A stretch of DNA of 64,000 bases from Strix aluco (taxonomy: Eukaryota; Chordata; Aves; Strigiformes; Strigidae): assembly GCF_031877795.1 (NCBI RefSeq), contig NC_133933.1, forward strand, positions 20,798,029 to 20,862,028. Reading direction: 5' to 3'. The notes beneath the pieces are model-generated. The model saw only the letters and a list, made by a program, of their open reading frames with translations. It did not search any database and was not told the DNA's origin. Below are positions 51,984 through 61,495 of this stretch, piece by piece. Position 1 is the first letter of the stretch. Every line of letters begins with the position of its first letter. Position numbers and translations under genes: made by a program.

Positions 51984-52539
51984 GACTGCTGTTGTAGTCA
52001 GAAGTTTCACCTACTTAAAGTATAAAGCTACTGTGTTTCACAGATTATTATGTCTCCTATTTCCAGATAGCAGCACTATTGTTTTCTGGACAGGGCTAAT
52101 GACTGACAAAAAAAAAGTGTTCCTGCACATGCACAAAGCTTGAAGAACAGTGGCATGTGCCATTCCAGCTAAGAAAGAGCATCTATTTATTTTCACTGGT
52201 GATAGCAGATGTACAGTCTGCTTCCCAGGATAGTAGTTGTAAAAGAAGCAGCACATTCACAAATGCTGTGAAATGTTTTTTTATTCTTTCCAGTCAATTG
52301 CAGTGGAAATGAAGGCACAGGTTTTGTGATTCTGTTGTTCTGAGGACATCCCAGAAGAGGGTGTGAAGCAAAATCCCCAGTGGATTTATCAGGACTTTTT
52401 TCATGGGTTTCATCAGTGTTCCTTGGATCAGCCCCTAAAATTGAGTTTTCTTTTCTTGGGGAAAACCTAATTTTCAACAACACAACATGGGAATGAGATT
52501 GGCTTTTCACTAACATTAGTTATTCTGGCTTTAAAGTTT

Positions 52540-52960
52540 AAGTAAATAAAGTTGATTGCTGATTATCTATGTATCTGATCAATCAGTTTCATAATGAATT
52601 TTAAAATAATTTGGAGCGCTACAATGACAAATATTTTACCCCTTCAAAGAGACATACCTAATGTACTTTTCAGAATTGATAAATAGAGCTCGCACTTTTT
52701 GACAGCAGCCTATTCCCTTGAGTGAATTTTAAGTTGCATTGTATTCACTATGGGGCCATCTTCTGGTCAGTTTGCTGTTATAAATAAGCACACTATTTAT
52801 AATTGCGTGTAATAGAAAGTGTGCATTAGAAACATTTATGGTATCTACCATAAGTGCTAATTAAATTATATGGTGAATGTGTGCCTCACTGATTTAAATA
52901 TGTTGAACACTTTGCAATATTGTTATAAATAAATGAACATATGCTCTCTTCTCCCTTGCT
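52540..52960. promoter_or_regulatory. Candidate conserved AT-rich non-coding element
   Basis: The block contains the 18-bp palindrome at 52836-52853, gctaattaaatta (homeodomain type), atttataattgcg and repeated tgataaat or ataaata words, with no ORF and no repeat signature. The regulatory role is inferred. Confidence 0.28.
52836..52853. repeat. 18-bp palindrome (8-bp arms, 2-base centre)
   Basis: ttatggta-tc-taccataa is a perfect dyad in an AT-rich block dense in homeodomain-type ATTA/TAAT words. Its length is compatible with a dimeric factor site, but this is inferred only from symmetry. Confidence 0.6.
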
Positions 52961-53864
52961 ACCACTCTATCTCATTATCCTGTTAAGCACCTTAATTTTC
53001 TTTGACTCCTCTGCAAGGGGAAAAGAAAAAAATCAAAATTTAAAGCTCCAACCAGAATCTGAGGCATTCTGACAGGAAGTATTATCTTGTGTATTTCCTT
53101 TTTTTCCTGACCAATTTGACCCACTGCATAAAAAAATCCACGTTGTATACAAAGCAAACAGTGAGAGATCATGCATACAAAAGTTTCAGTGAGACCTTGT
53201 AGTTAAACTACTGATTTTTTTCCCCTTATCTACCTAGGTTTTCTTTCTTTTAGTTTCCATGAATGGAGAGCTAGTTAACAAAATGAAGTCATTTCTATGA
53301 TACCATGCAGAGAAGAGTGTTCCCTTGGTCTTAAAAGCTACTTGCAGGCTTTTAGAAGGTCACAGACATGTCAGTCACAATCCATTACCCCTCTTTATCA
53401 TCCATGGAAAACATCTAAGTGCAAAGCTATTTTCAGTCTTGTAATACGTCCTATGCTATGTTCTGTCTGATTTCTACCCCACACAATCGTTTTCTGTTTG
53501 TAAAACCAACAGTGAATAATCTTGCAAAACTCAGAGCCAAGCTATAGATTGAGGTATTCATACTTGTTGAAGGCACAACATTTTTTTTTCCAAGCATGTG
53601 CAATAGTTATAACTTATTCTTTCTTCCTATATATTGTCATCTGTGCAGTTGCAGCAGCATAACCAATGCTTCTCCATGACAACTGTCTACAGGTTAAGAT
53701 GTTTATTAATAGCAGTCCCCATAGCTTGTTCTGGAGTCAAAGCATAAAAAACTTGGAGTGATTCCTGCCTACTCCATGCTTTGGATTCAACCGTGATTGC
53801 CAGCAGTAACTGAAGGAGGTTTAAGATTGAGGCTAATTACACAGGCACATGGATTCAAGTTTAT

Positions 53865-53888
53865 AATTATTATCATTATTATTATTAT
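53865..53888 (+). repeat. (ATT)n microsatellite with one ATC
   Basis: About 24 bases of att units, interrupted once by atc. Confidence 0.85.
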
Positions 53889-54424
53889 CTGGAATTACAA
53901 GTGTTAATTTAGTAATGATATTACAGGTGATATGCTCTGCCCTTAGCCCAAGAAAATACTGATAGAGCACAAACAGTAAAATCCCATCAGTCATTGTTTG
54001 AAGAAATGCATCAAAATGAGGTTGATTCTGAATGTTCAGCCCTACTCTTTTAGGATAGTATGCTGTCATTAAAGCCTATAGGGAAATCCCTTATGGATTG
54101 GTTTGTATCTTGGTTGCAGAATGCTTTCAGTGCAACTGCATGTTTACTGCAGAAAGTGGCAAAACTCTGCACAGCTGGACGAGGACTAGATTTGAACTTG
54201 CTGCTCTTCTGCCCCTTTCGCCACCCATTTTCCTTTGCAGTTCTCTTGAGTACTGCTCCTTCTCTCTTTGCATCTTCTTCATGTCAGAGCTCTGTTTACT
54301 TGGCCTTGTTTTTCTACCCTTTCACATATCTTGTTCTCTGTCTCTACCTTACGGCTTACGAAGCTACAATCCAGACTGCCATCCTAACCTGTCATCTCTA
54401 GAAGAGCTTTGCTCATATTTCAGG

Positions 54425-54508
54425 CAAAAGAAACAATAATCAAGACAGTTGACCTCAGACATGATCCAGTATGTCTGAGGTCAACTGTCTTGATTATTGT
54501 TTCTTTTG
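54425..54508. repeat. Perfect 38-bp inverted repeat with 8-base loop
   Basis: The left arm 54425-54462 (starting caaaagaaacaataatcaag) is the exact reverse complement of the right arm 54471-54508 (ending attgtttcttttg). The central 8 bases are gatccagt. Flanking bases do not pair further. The transcript of either strand would fold into an unbroken 38-bp hairpin. I recognise no transposon termini. It could come from a replication template switch, a small fold-back element, or an assembly or amplification artefact. Confidence 0.97.
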
Positions 54509-55765
54509 ATCGCTCACTCTGCGTTCTCTTGTGTGTTGGGATATCTGCAAGTGACTGCCTATTAGCATCATCTGACCTGTCTTCTGGTTGTATTCCTAAG
54601 TAATACTGACAGGAGATCCCGCAGTGGGAAGGTGTGCTGTGTTACCTGGGCAGGAGTCAGGTTCTGAAAGGGTGTAATCTCTTGGTTGCTCGGGTATCAG
54701 TGTAGCCTAAGAGTCCATGTCTCCAAGTGTCAGTAGCACAGCTGTGCTTTATGGGAAGCAGAAACGTGCTGTAATCTGAAGGCAGATGCTGTCTGCAGAT
54801 TTGATTGGTGTTGCAGGAACAACAGAGGCCAAGATGACTGCTCTGTGACTACAGGTGTGACTACAGGTGAGGGAACACAGATCTCTAGCAGTGTATTTCC
54901 AGTCTTGTTTATCAGGTATGAAGCGCTGGAAAGGAGAGGCGACAGAGTGAGGTGCTGGTCCCTTCTACTTTCCAAAAGTCCTGAATGGCCTAAAGCAAGA
55001 AAATATAGATGCATTCTGGGTTTTTGAGGAAACTTTCTTGGTCAGAATTAGATTTTACTGACTGAATATCAAGAACTACAAAGCCATGCAGAAGGAATTT
55101 AAGATTTCAGCATGAAAATTCATGTTCCTTTTGTCCTCGGTTTCACACTTCCTTACAGAAGGTGAAAACTCTGCTCTTATTTCCTACAGGATGGTCCTGC
55201 TGTAAAGGAAAGGCCTATTTTTTGCAGCTTATAGCAATCATTTTGCGGGGATAAAAAATAAATTATACCACCCCAGCTTTCATTTCCCCACTGTGTTCTG
55301 TGGCTAGAGTCTAAGAAGCACCAATGATCACATTATCTGTTAGGCTCAATTAACACAACAGCTGTGTTCCAAAATAAACAAGAAAAAACTGCTGTACTCG
55401 ATAATGCATTAGTGGAACAACACTGTGGAGGTGCGGATTATAATAATCAGGACCATTGGAAAATTATGGGGGATTATGGTTGTTTTCCAGTGTCTGTATA
55501 TTTTTTCCAGCTCACGTTGTCACTTTTTGTGCTCCATCATTACTTTGGGTTCGCTCGAGTTTTACCATTTAATGGAGTTCTGAGTTTGGGACTTCTTTAA
55601 GATTCCAAGTCCTTTGTTCTTGCTTGTTTTCTCTTAATTTTTCAATGTTGTTGTTGAATTGTGTTGCTAGAAAGGTTTTTTTACCTGTTGCAAAGGCAGA
55701 TCTTTCCATGGAATCAGTTGAGAGCATAAGCATAGGTGAGCTTTTGGGCATTAACTGAACAAAGC

Positions 55766-55782
55766 GGGGGGGGGGGGGGGGG
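55766..55782 (+). repeat. Poly(G) tract, 17 bases
   Basis: Seventeen consecutive G follow aaagc and are followed by tgtta. Long pure G tracts are rare in vertebrate DNA and slip easily, so the exact length is unreliable. Confidence 0.9.
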
Positions 55783-58566
55783 TGTTATCCCACAAAGCAG
55801 AGGAGAGGACAACTTTGCAAACAGGTAAAACATTTGCAAAATATCTGAGGAATAGACGAAGTTCTGAAGATGTTTGTTACAGGGTGCCTGGAAACAAATG
55901 AGAAGACAAGGAAAGGAAAGAATTGAAGCTCTCAAAGCACTCGCAGTTCTGATATTTTTATCTAGCACATATCTCAATAAAAACTTAGTAATATGTTTGT
56001 GTGCGTGCATACACACATGGATATAATGCAGTGGAGACTTAAGCAAACAGTACTGTACAAAACAATAGTAGAAGTTATTCATTGCTAGATAACACTAAAA
56101 AGAGAAGCATATTTACTTTGTAAATGTTGAAAAAAAGAGGGGAAAATGGCCATTACCTTGCAAAGGAAGTTGTAGTTCTCTCCTCTGTATTGCTTTTCAT
56201 GTACAGCCACGTGTCAGTCCCTACAATTCTGGGGATAGCCAGGGAAAATCTCCATGGTGGGCTGTTGTAGAGGTGCAGTATGCTTCCTCTTCTGGTGTCT
56301 TGCAGTGTCAGGCTTGGTGCTAAGCACTGTTAGCTGTTAGCACAAAAGGGAATAAAATGGTTATAAAGTTCTGGGGGGGTAGGATGGACCCAAAATCTTG
56401 TGGACCTACGATCCTCAAGGTAAGACCCACCTGTCTCTTTGAGAAGAAAGTAGTTTAGGTGGTGTAGAAGGTGCCTGAGTACAGCTAAAAGCAGTAAGGA
56501 GGAATAATCAGCTAAGCAGCAGTAGCAAAGAATAAAACCAAACAAGCACGAGACAAGTAGTAACAGAATGAAACCGATCCATGCATCGATGCCCATGAAC
56601 CATTTATATTATTTCTCATATTCCCACAATACTTTGCAGCAAACAAAACAGCAATGTTAAAAGCAAGGTAAAGTTTTTCACATGTACCTATGCAGCTTAG
56701 AGTAGACATGGCAAAAGCAGAGAGTAAGATAGAAAAACCTAAACAGGTAGTTTGATTCCAAAGCAAAACAATTTATTATTCTGTGGGGTTTTTTTTCTGG
56801 CTAGAATCATAAAATGGCATGAAAGGCATTAAAAAAAAATATGTTTATGAATTTCATGCTCTTACATCAAGAGTGCCTGAAATTATAATACTAGCATGTT
56901 GCAGTGTATCCCTTTCAAACCCTGTGAATGAAATGTTCTTTGTTTCCCACTGGAGCAGAGGCTGAGATCCAGAGGCCCCTTAATGTTGTTCTATAAATCA
57001 TTGTCCATGACTCAGTGGAAAAATCCTGGTTCACACCAATTCATACCCTGATGAACGCAGTTGAGGGACACTTGTCCATAACTGCTTAGGGGCCAAAACT
57101 CCTAATAGAAGTAAACAAGTGTGAATCATAAAGAATTCAGATCTTCAGTTGAACAAAACAATATGGACTTCCAAAACTGGAAAAAAGATGAGATTGCAGT
57201 ATTCACTAATTTACAGTCTGGCTTTAATAGGCCAGTGTTGTCTTCATCCTTCGTACCTCCCTGGAAGTAGTGAAGGTTGAAAACAATAGAAGAAAGTTGT
57301 TGCAGAATGATTGCCATGCCAATATCTCCATTTTCCTGCCACCCTGGCTGAAAAGATATGGATGAGTGTTACTACATTTTTTACTTGCTACAAAGCAGGG
57401 AAATATGAGGGTCCTCACTTGTCTCAGACTTCTGACTCTGACACAGGGCCCGCTACTGCGGCACCTGAGCCTTTCAGCATTCCATCAAGATATATCAGTG
57501 ACGCCTGTTACATATGCTTCCCCCTGTCCTCTTTTCTCTGCTTGCCTGGGCTTTATTAGATTTCTGTATGGTATACATATGTCCAATTCATTAAGGCAGG
57601 TTGAAATACGGTTTGCTTTTGGAAGTCTGCAGAACATGTTGAAGCTTGTGATAGAGTGGAAAGTGTTGATGCTGCAGGGTTGTACTTCACAGCCTTGTAA
57701 AGCCCCTCAAGGAAGTCTGTCTCCTACACAAATGAGATTTACCCTTTCCAAAGAGTTCCTCTGTGCTTGAGGAGTGGCACCGCCTGTGATCCTCCTCTCA
57801 AGTTTTACATGCTACCACCACTCCTGGATATATTTCTACATGAGCCCCTATTTGCATCCATGGCCTAATGAATCTCAAATCTTCATATTGTACCTTGCAA
57901 GTGCTGAGACGGTGGAGGATGACTGCTGCAGGGTATAATTTCCTCTGCATATGTAAAACAGGTGAGCAGCCTCTAGCCAGGCTGACAATTTACTGCAAAA
58001 AGTCTTCAGCAGTGAGAGCACTTACTTATTCCTAGTGCTGGAGACACCTGGCGCCATGATCAGTTACTTCTTGTTTCTAGAAATAATGCACCTTTTTTGG
58101 GAATAATTGTGAAAAGGGGCCTTTTTAATGTGTTGTGTGTAGAAATGAGAAAACGCAAAACTGAATGTTCTTTCTAGTTTCAGCAGTGTGATGAAGAACA
58201 TTGAGCACCATTTTCATGTTTTACAATCTAAACTCAGTATAGCCCAAGTCTGTCTAACTTAGCATGTTAAAATTATGGCTGTAATGTATATGGAAACATT
58301 TATTTATTTGAATGTACTTTTCTGTTTCCCAAGAGAAAGGGTTTGGGAGCAGACTTCACAGCTCGCCTTGATTCAGCCCTAATTACATCCATTTAAAAAT
58401 GTTTGCTGCACTGGACATTTCAGCTTCTTAGAGTCTGGGTTCGCCTGCTGTGGATATTGTTCTGGTTGCATGGATCATTGAACAGAGAACAGATATGCAC
58501 TTCATTGCTCTCCTCTAATAATCAGTAGGGAAGTTGCAACTTATGTCTCCCTGTAATGAGGTTCTC

Positions 58567-58594
58567 AAAAAACAAACAAACAAGCAAACAAAAA
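58567..58594 (+). repeat. (AAAC)n microsatellite, impure
   Basis: aaaaaacaaacaaacaagcaaaca then aaaa: a tetranucleotide repeat with one A-to-G interruption. Confidence 0.85.
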
Positions 58595-59694
58595 TCTCTT
58601 TGTAGCTCATGGGAATAGATGCTCTCTGAATTGTCTTGCTGACCCATTCTCATTGTAAGTGCTTATGATTTGAGACCCATGGTGTTTGATCATCGAATGG
58701 GTTCGCATTTAAAACTTGCATCTCTGCCGTTTTCACTTGCTTATCACTGGGTGTTTACTTTCATCCACGTGAAACCTGCAGACTGCAATTTTCATGCCTA
58801 AGAAAACACATGGAAAAGCAAGGCTAATACTCATGCACACATATGAATGTCAAGAAACTTATTTTGCATCCAGTATTGTCCCTCTCCCTCAAGACCTTCA
58901 TATGGGCATGGTGGCTCTGATGGTACTATTTCAAACAGCAAACATTACTTGATAGCTCTAATGAAATTTTGTCTAGCAACTGATCCTTAAAAGGTATCTT
59001 CTTTGGTAAGTGCATGTAAAAATAATCAAGTTATAAATCAAACAAATTAGTTACTATCTATTCCTTTGATGTTATTGTGGTACTGATAAACAGAAAATCC
59101 TCAAGAACAGGCATGTCATTTTAAGTCTGTGCTTCCCATTTGAAAGAGAACTACACCTGGTTTATTTCAAATAATGAAGAAAGATTGCTTTTATGGGCAT
59201 CTTTGTGGTGTTCTGCACCATTGTGTGAGTGACTTAAGGCACTGTGTTTCTCATTCAGATCTGTACAGAATATATTCCTGGTGTCTCCTGTAACAACTGT
59301 CTCTGTAATACTAAAGATATCTGCTCCAAACAAATGAACTCAGATAGGACAAATGAAACCTTAGTATGAGATTGCATGAGAAATCAGTGGTGCAACCATC
59401 AGTAGGCAGCCTACATCTCTGCCCTTCATGACTTTCCTGTTCAGCTGACAATTCAGCTCAGGCCGTCCATACAAAATTGCAGTGGACTCTCAATATTTCT
59501 GTAATTTCGGAGTGAGGCATTTTCAATAGCTGTAGAGCAAGATCTAAGATAGTGTTGGAATTGCTCTGGATGGGCAAGTGCAGAATTCACTTGCCTGCAG
59601 TGAAGTTAGGTTGATGTTAAGTTTCGCTTTTGAGGTCCATCTCAAACCTTTCTCTCCTTTAGGGATATATGTCTTGGTCCTGCTTAGCTTTAGC

Positions 59695-60505
59695 AACAGT
59701 CCCTAAAACCACATCGGTTTGAGCTATTGTTTTGCTGATTAGGGATATCAATTAAACTCAGACACCAGAGTGAAAAGAGCAGGCATATTTTACTAGGAAA
59801 TAATAATATAACAGAATAATACAGAAAACATACAGTACGAACAGACACAATAGCGCACTTAAACAAATAGGAAAATACAGGGTCATGCATCAAATCATTA
59901 CTACCTGAGGGAGAGAATAGGGATTAAGAAAGATCCATCACCACTTGCATACTTTACCATCATCCGGATCCGCAGTGGCTGGGCAGCCCCGGTTACAGCG
60001 AGGATTTGGAGAGCCTTTCCCGGCAAGTGGGAAATCCTACGCGGTGCGTCCACCCGTAGGTGAGGCTTCCAAAGTCGCTGTGAGCGGGTCCAGCCTTATA
60101 TAGCCCAAAATCAGCAAGCCAGAACAGCTGGCACCTCTGTTTTGAGCAGAACGTCTGGTTTCACTCTCACATTAGATTCCCCCGGAGCCTGGCCAGGGCT
60201 CAAGGGAGAAGCTAAGGGAGTTTCCCTGCTTATCTAATTTATTTATGTTCTTTTTAGAACAAGGCCACACGTCTGGTCCCAAGGCCGGACAGCAGGCTTC
60301 ATGGCCTTGTTAACTTACCTCTATGCCAAGAAGAAGAAAGATACATTCAGGATAGACATGTTTCCATTACATTCATCATCAGTCAGGAGTCTATGATATC
60401 TAAGCTACATCTTTCATTAATGACCATACACATATCGTTAATGACTACATACTAAGTTAGCAGCTTTGGCTCGGGGCCTGTTGTTCAGGCTTCAACACTT
60501 CAACA
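59695..60505 (-). mobile_element. Solo LTR of an endogenous retrovirus, minus orientation
   Basis: Read on the minus strand, the unit starts TGTTGAAGTGTTGAAGCC and has a TATA box (CTATATAAGG). CpG-rich DNA follows it, then AGTAAA, a variant poly(A) signal, before the 3' end. This U3-R-U5 order is what defines an LTR. No primer-binding site or internal coding sequence follows, so it is a solo LTR. The 7-base repeat ctttagc lies immediately outside both ends (59688-59694 and 60506-60512), as expected of a target-site duplication. Oddly, the 3' terminus is then not the canonical CA; an alternative 3' end at 59728 (TG...CA) lacks matching flanks. The TG start and overall style resemble bird ERVL-type LTRs, but I cannot name the family. 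Confidence 0.68.
60095..60102 (-). promoter_or_regulatory. TATA box of the solo LTR
   Basis: The minus strand reads TATATAAG here, within CTATATAAGGCTGG. Its place about 400 bases into the LTR, upstream of a CpG-rich stretch, is right for the U3/R boundary. Transcription would start about 25-30 bases further on the minus strand (near 60066) and run away from the RhoGAP gene. Confidence 0.55.
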
Positions 60506-60512
60506 CTTTAGC

Positions 60513-60655
60513 GCTTTTTACATCAGGATAGGCGGTTTGTTATAACCTAGTACAATACCTACTAGCACAACGGTTATCAGGTACAAAATATACAGGATTC
60601 CTCTATAGGTCAACTCTGGCTTGGGCCTATTGTCCAAGCCTTAGCACTTCAGCCC
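60513..60655 (-). mobile_element. Truncated older LTR related to the neighbouring solo LTR
   Basis: On the minus strand this starts CTGAAGTGCTAAGGCTTGG, then ACAATAGGCCCAAGCC, and about 110 bases later has CTATCCTGATGTA. The solo LTR next to it has GAAGTGTTGAAGCC, ACAACAGGCCCCGAGCC and CTATCCTGAATGTA in the same order, so the two are diverged members of one family. It stops where the younger LTR begins, consistent with interruption by that insertion. Confidence 0.5.
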
Positions 60656-60983
60656 GGTGGTTAATGCTTTAAGGGCAGTTCAGCACGTTGGGAAAAGGGA
60701 TGGAAGACCACTCTTGTGGACGCTGTCTGGACTGGGCTAGGCTGGGCTTGGAGAGCCTGGGAGGGTCTCCGCGGTCCCAGCTTTCCCGCAGTGCTGACTG
60801 TGGTGGCTGCTGCCTGTTCTTTCCTGCAGTGCTGACTGCACCCACCAGCTGAAAAAGCCCCTGGTAGAGGGGCAGGGAGAAGCTCTTCTCCAGAGATTTG
60901 CCAGAAACTCTCCAGAGCATCCCTTTTCCCCCCATGAGGATGCTCCGTGTGACAAGGGAAGGTGCCCATTAGTCCACAGTCCT
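60656..60983. other. GC-rich spacer between LTR relic and CR1 fragment
   Basis: No domain or exon was recognised. An imperfect direct repeat, tttcc(c/t)gcagtgctgactg, occurs at 60782-60800 and 60821-60839. Open frames on the minus strand here are unsupported by family resemblance or splice phase. Confidence 0.4.
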
Positions 60984-61075
60984 GAGCAATCCGGTCTAGG
61001 TGACCCTGCTTGAGCAGGCAGGTTGGACCAGAGGAGCTCCACAGGTCCCTCCCAGCCTCAGCGGTTCTATGTGAT
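60984..61075 (+). mobile_element. CR1 LINE 3' end, diverged
   Basis: The sequence follows the CR1 3' untranslated pattern: gagcaa(c/t)c.ggtctaggtgacc, then a short variable part, ggttggacca, ggtccctcccagcct and ggttctatg. It is 5'-truncated, as is usual for CR1. It lies between the LTRs and the poly(A) signal of the RhoGAP gene, about 180 bases beyond that signal. Confidence 0.7.
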
Positions 61076-61252
61076 GCTGTGCTTTGGTTTGACGCCTCAA
61101 GCACCTGAACTCAGCCCCGATGCCTGCTGGAAAGGATTCTGGCGCAAGGGATGATCCCAAACTCTTCCACAAGGATGCGTGCGTCACAAAACAACTTCTA
61201 CCTCGTCCAGAATATCGTATGGCACACACATTCAGAAGAGACAAAATGTCCT

Positions 61253-61258
61253 TTTATT
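61253..61258 (-). terminator. Polyadenylation signal AATAAA for the RhoGAP gene
   Basis: The plus strand reads tttatt, so the minus strand has a canonical AATAAA 172 bases past the predicted stop codon. Cleavage would be expected about 10-30 bases further on (around 61225-61243). This gives a short 3' UTR consistent with the compact gene. Confidence 0.55.
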
Positions 61259-61429
61259 GTGGACATTAACTGCAGGAGCCCAGGAGTCACAGGGCTTCAG
61301 GTGGCAACAGGAAATCAGCACCTACAACGACAGAGCCAGAAAGCACTGGTAAAGCACAAAGGCAGGAACAGGCATGGCTTGGTTCCCCTTTCTTTGGGGA
61401 ACAGGAATTGTTGATATCCCAGAAGAGAG

Positions 61430-61495
61430 CTACTGCTGGCATTGGCTCTGGGGTGGCTCTGGCCCCTTATCCCCATGGGTAATGCCCTTACAGAC
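61430..61495 (-). CDS. Probable last coding exon of the RhoGAP gene with stop
   Basis: Phase-0 entry after GCGCAG gives VCKGITHGDKGPEPPQSQCQQ... (21 residues) and the stop TAG at 61430-61432. An alternative acceptor just above 61579 is in the same frame and would add 28 residues, but its upstream tract is purine-rich, so the shorter exon is preferred. The stop codon is the same either way. Confidence 0.5.
   Translation of the reverse strand, partial: VCKGITHGDKGPEPPQSQCQQ

Larger units (their letters stand above)
45591..52539. other. Non-coding DNA, no gene seen
   Basis: No supported exon. It includes a homeodomain-rich stretch at 46,850-46,990 beginning with a reversed CCAAT-like word (gattggctg), the (TGAA)6 repeat at 49383 and an A18 run at 51966. 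Confidence 0.5.
52961..59687. other. Non-coding DNA with a perfect hairpin, no gene seen
   Basis: No supported exon. It holds the (ATT)n repeat at 53865, the 38-bp inverted repeat at 54425-54508, the G17 run at 55766 and an (AAAC)n repeat at 58567. It ends at the solo LTR. Confidence 0.5.

Noticed and set aside
54150..54215. MIR-like wording (cacagctgg...gatttgaact)
   Set aside because: Only two short words match and their order and spacing are weak.
54060..54439. Overlapping plus-strand open frames of 113 codons, hydrophobic and Cys/Leu/Phe-rich
   Set aside because: Two frames are open at once over a pyrimidine-rich stretch, which is compositional. No splice context or family was recognised.
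56803..56830. Possible reverse-strand CR1 end (agaatcataaaatggcatg)
   Set aside because: The similarity stops after about 15 bases and no further CR1 sequence follows.
60661..61104. Minus-strand open frame of 147 codons in GC-rich DNA
   Set aside because: It lies beyond the AATAAA signal of the RhoGAP gene and overlaps a CR1 3' end. It has no family resemblance and other frames are equally open because of GC content.
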